A stretch of 15,415 nucleotides of DNA, taken from NCBI GenBank assembly GCA_937886455.1, contig CALGCU010000230.1, positions 1-15,415 on the forward strand. Reading direction: 5' to 3'. Shown in pieces: positions 15,349 to 15,415 of the stretch. Position 1 is the first letter of the stretch. Each line of letters starts with the position of its first letter. Origin of the DNA: an uncultured Bacteroidales bacterium (GTDB taxonomy: Bacteria; Bacteroidota; Bacteroidia; Bacteroidales; Paludibacteraceae). Position numbers and translations under genes: made by a program. The notes beneath the pieces are model-generated. The model was not told the DNA's origin. It was given only the letters and a program-made list of their open reading frames with translations, and searched no databases.

Positions 15349-15394
15349 CCCTACCCACTTTAGCGGGTGAGCACCCAAAAGTATTTATGGGTAG
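15349..15394. repeat. Inverted repeat CTACCCA / TGGGTAG with inner GGGTG-CACCC
   Basis: CTACCCA (about 15350-15356) pairs with TGGGTAG (15388-15394), enclosing GGGTGAGCACCC (15365-15376), itself an inverted repeat with a 2-nt loop. It overlaps a - strand TACTTTTG box (15376-15383). It is the most GC-rich spot of the noncoding region and may be a transcript structure or operator. Confidence 0.45.
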
Positions 15395-15415
15395 CTAGAA
15401 TCTTATTTGTGTTTA

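Larger units (their letters stand above)
14458..15415. other. 958-bp AT-rich gene-free region up to the window edge
   Basis: No ORF with convincing coding character is seen on either strand, and I see no tRNA or rRNA. Besides the XRE promoter, it holds four more TACTTTTG boxes (14571-14578 -, 15084-15091 +, 15163-15170 -, 15376-15383 -), two ATATGCATAT palindromes, nested inverted repeats at 15081-15173, a TACCCTACTC direct repeat (14902 and 15224), and a GC-richer structured patch at 15349-15394. It reads as a regulatory or noncoding-RNA region. Confidence 0.6.

Noticed and set aside
15134..15358. 74-codon - strand frame
   Set aside because: GTG start, AT-driven composition rich in Phe/Tyr/Ile/Asn, overlaps promoter-like inverted repeats, and has no recognisable family.
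15349..15394. Integron attC site or tRNA-like structure
   Set aside because: There are no GTTRRRY/RYYYAAC core sites and no cloverleaf or T-loop consensus.
1..15415. Genome-wide reassignment of TGA to a sense codon
   Set aside because: TGA ends lgt, the SemiSWEET gene and the FISUMP gene at natural positions, and no other conserved gene has an internal TGA.

Overview
The window comes from a Bacteroidales chromosome, probably Bacteroidaceae or Prevotellaceae. The evidence is Bacteroidales-type promoters (TTTG about 20 bp before TAnnTTTG), AT-rich DNA, FISUMP and fibronectin-like surface modules, a carboxypeptidase-regulatory-like/TonB outer-membrane receptor, a SecA of about 1,100 residues, and a KDO pathway gene that implies LPS. 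The species cannot be named from the sequence.

Left part (1-2410, + strand): the 3' end of a secreted repeat protein with a FISUMP domain, closed by a clear terminator. Next is a two-gene unit with its own promoter, a small helical hypothetical followed after 2 bp by an rlmB-type 23S rRNA methyltransferase. It ends at a 17-bp perfect hairpin between convergent genes.

Middle (12524 down to 2411, - strand): nine tightly packed genes, in transcription order secA, lgt, folC, a SemiSWEET transporter, aroQ, a TonB-dependent-type receptor, recR, a four-helix membrane protein and a small HAD-like hydrolase. Gaps are 3-29 bp, with two 4-bp ATGA overlaps. The only convincing promoter seen lies before secA. 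The set joins protein export and lipoprotein maturation (secA, lgt), folate and shikimate metabolism (folC, aroQ), solute transport and DNA repair (recR). folC carries an in-frame TGA at codon 91, in the same reading frame as the rest of the gene, replacing the Arg expected after the ...FRERI motif. This is the most striking coding anomaly.

Right part (12525-15415): kdsB and an XRE-type regulator, both on the - strand and each with a textbook promoter, separated by unusually long noncoding stretches. The secA-kdsB gap holds an 11-bp tandem repeat (GTAACG phased once per helical turn) and a 72-codon + strand fragment resembling part of a mobile-element MuF-like protein. The kdsB-regulator gap holds a second helically phased GTAA/GTAACG array. 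The last 958 bp have no credible gene but carry five identical TACTTTTG boxes counting both strands, nested inverted repeats and a pair of ATATGCATAT palindromes. They look like a regulatory region for genes beyond the window edge. No RNA gene, CRISPR array or intact insertion sequence was found.
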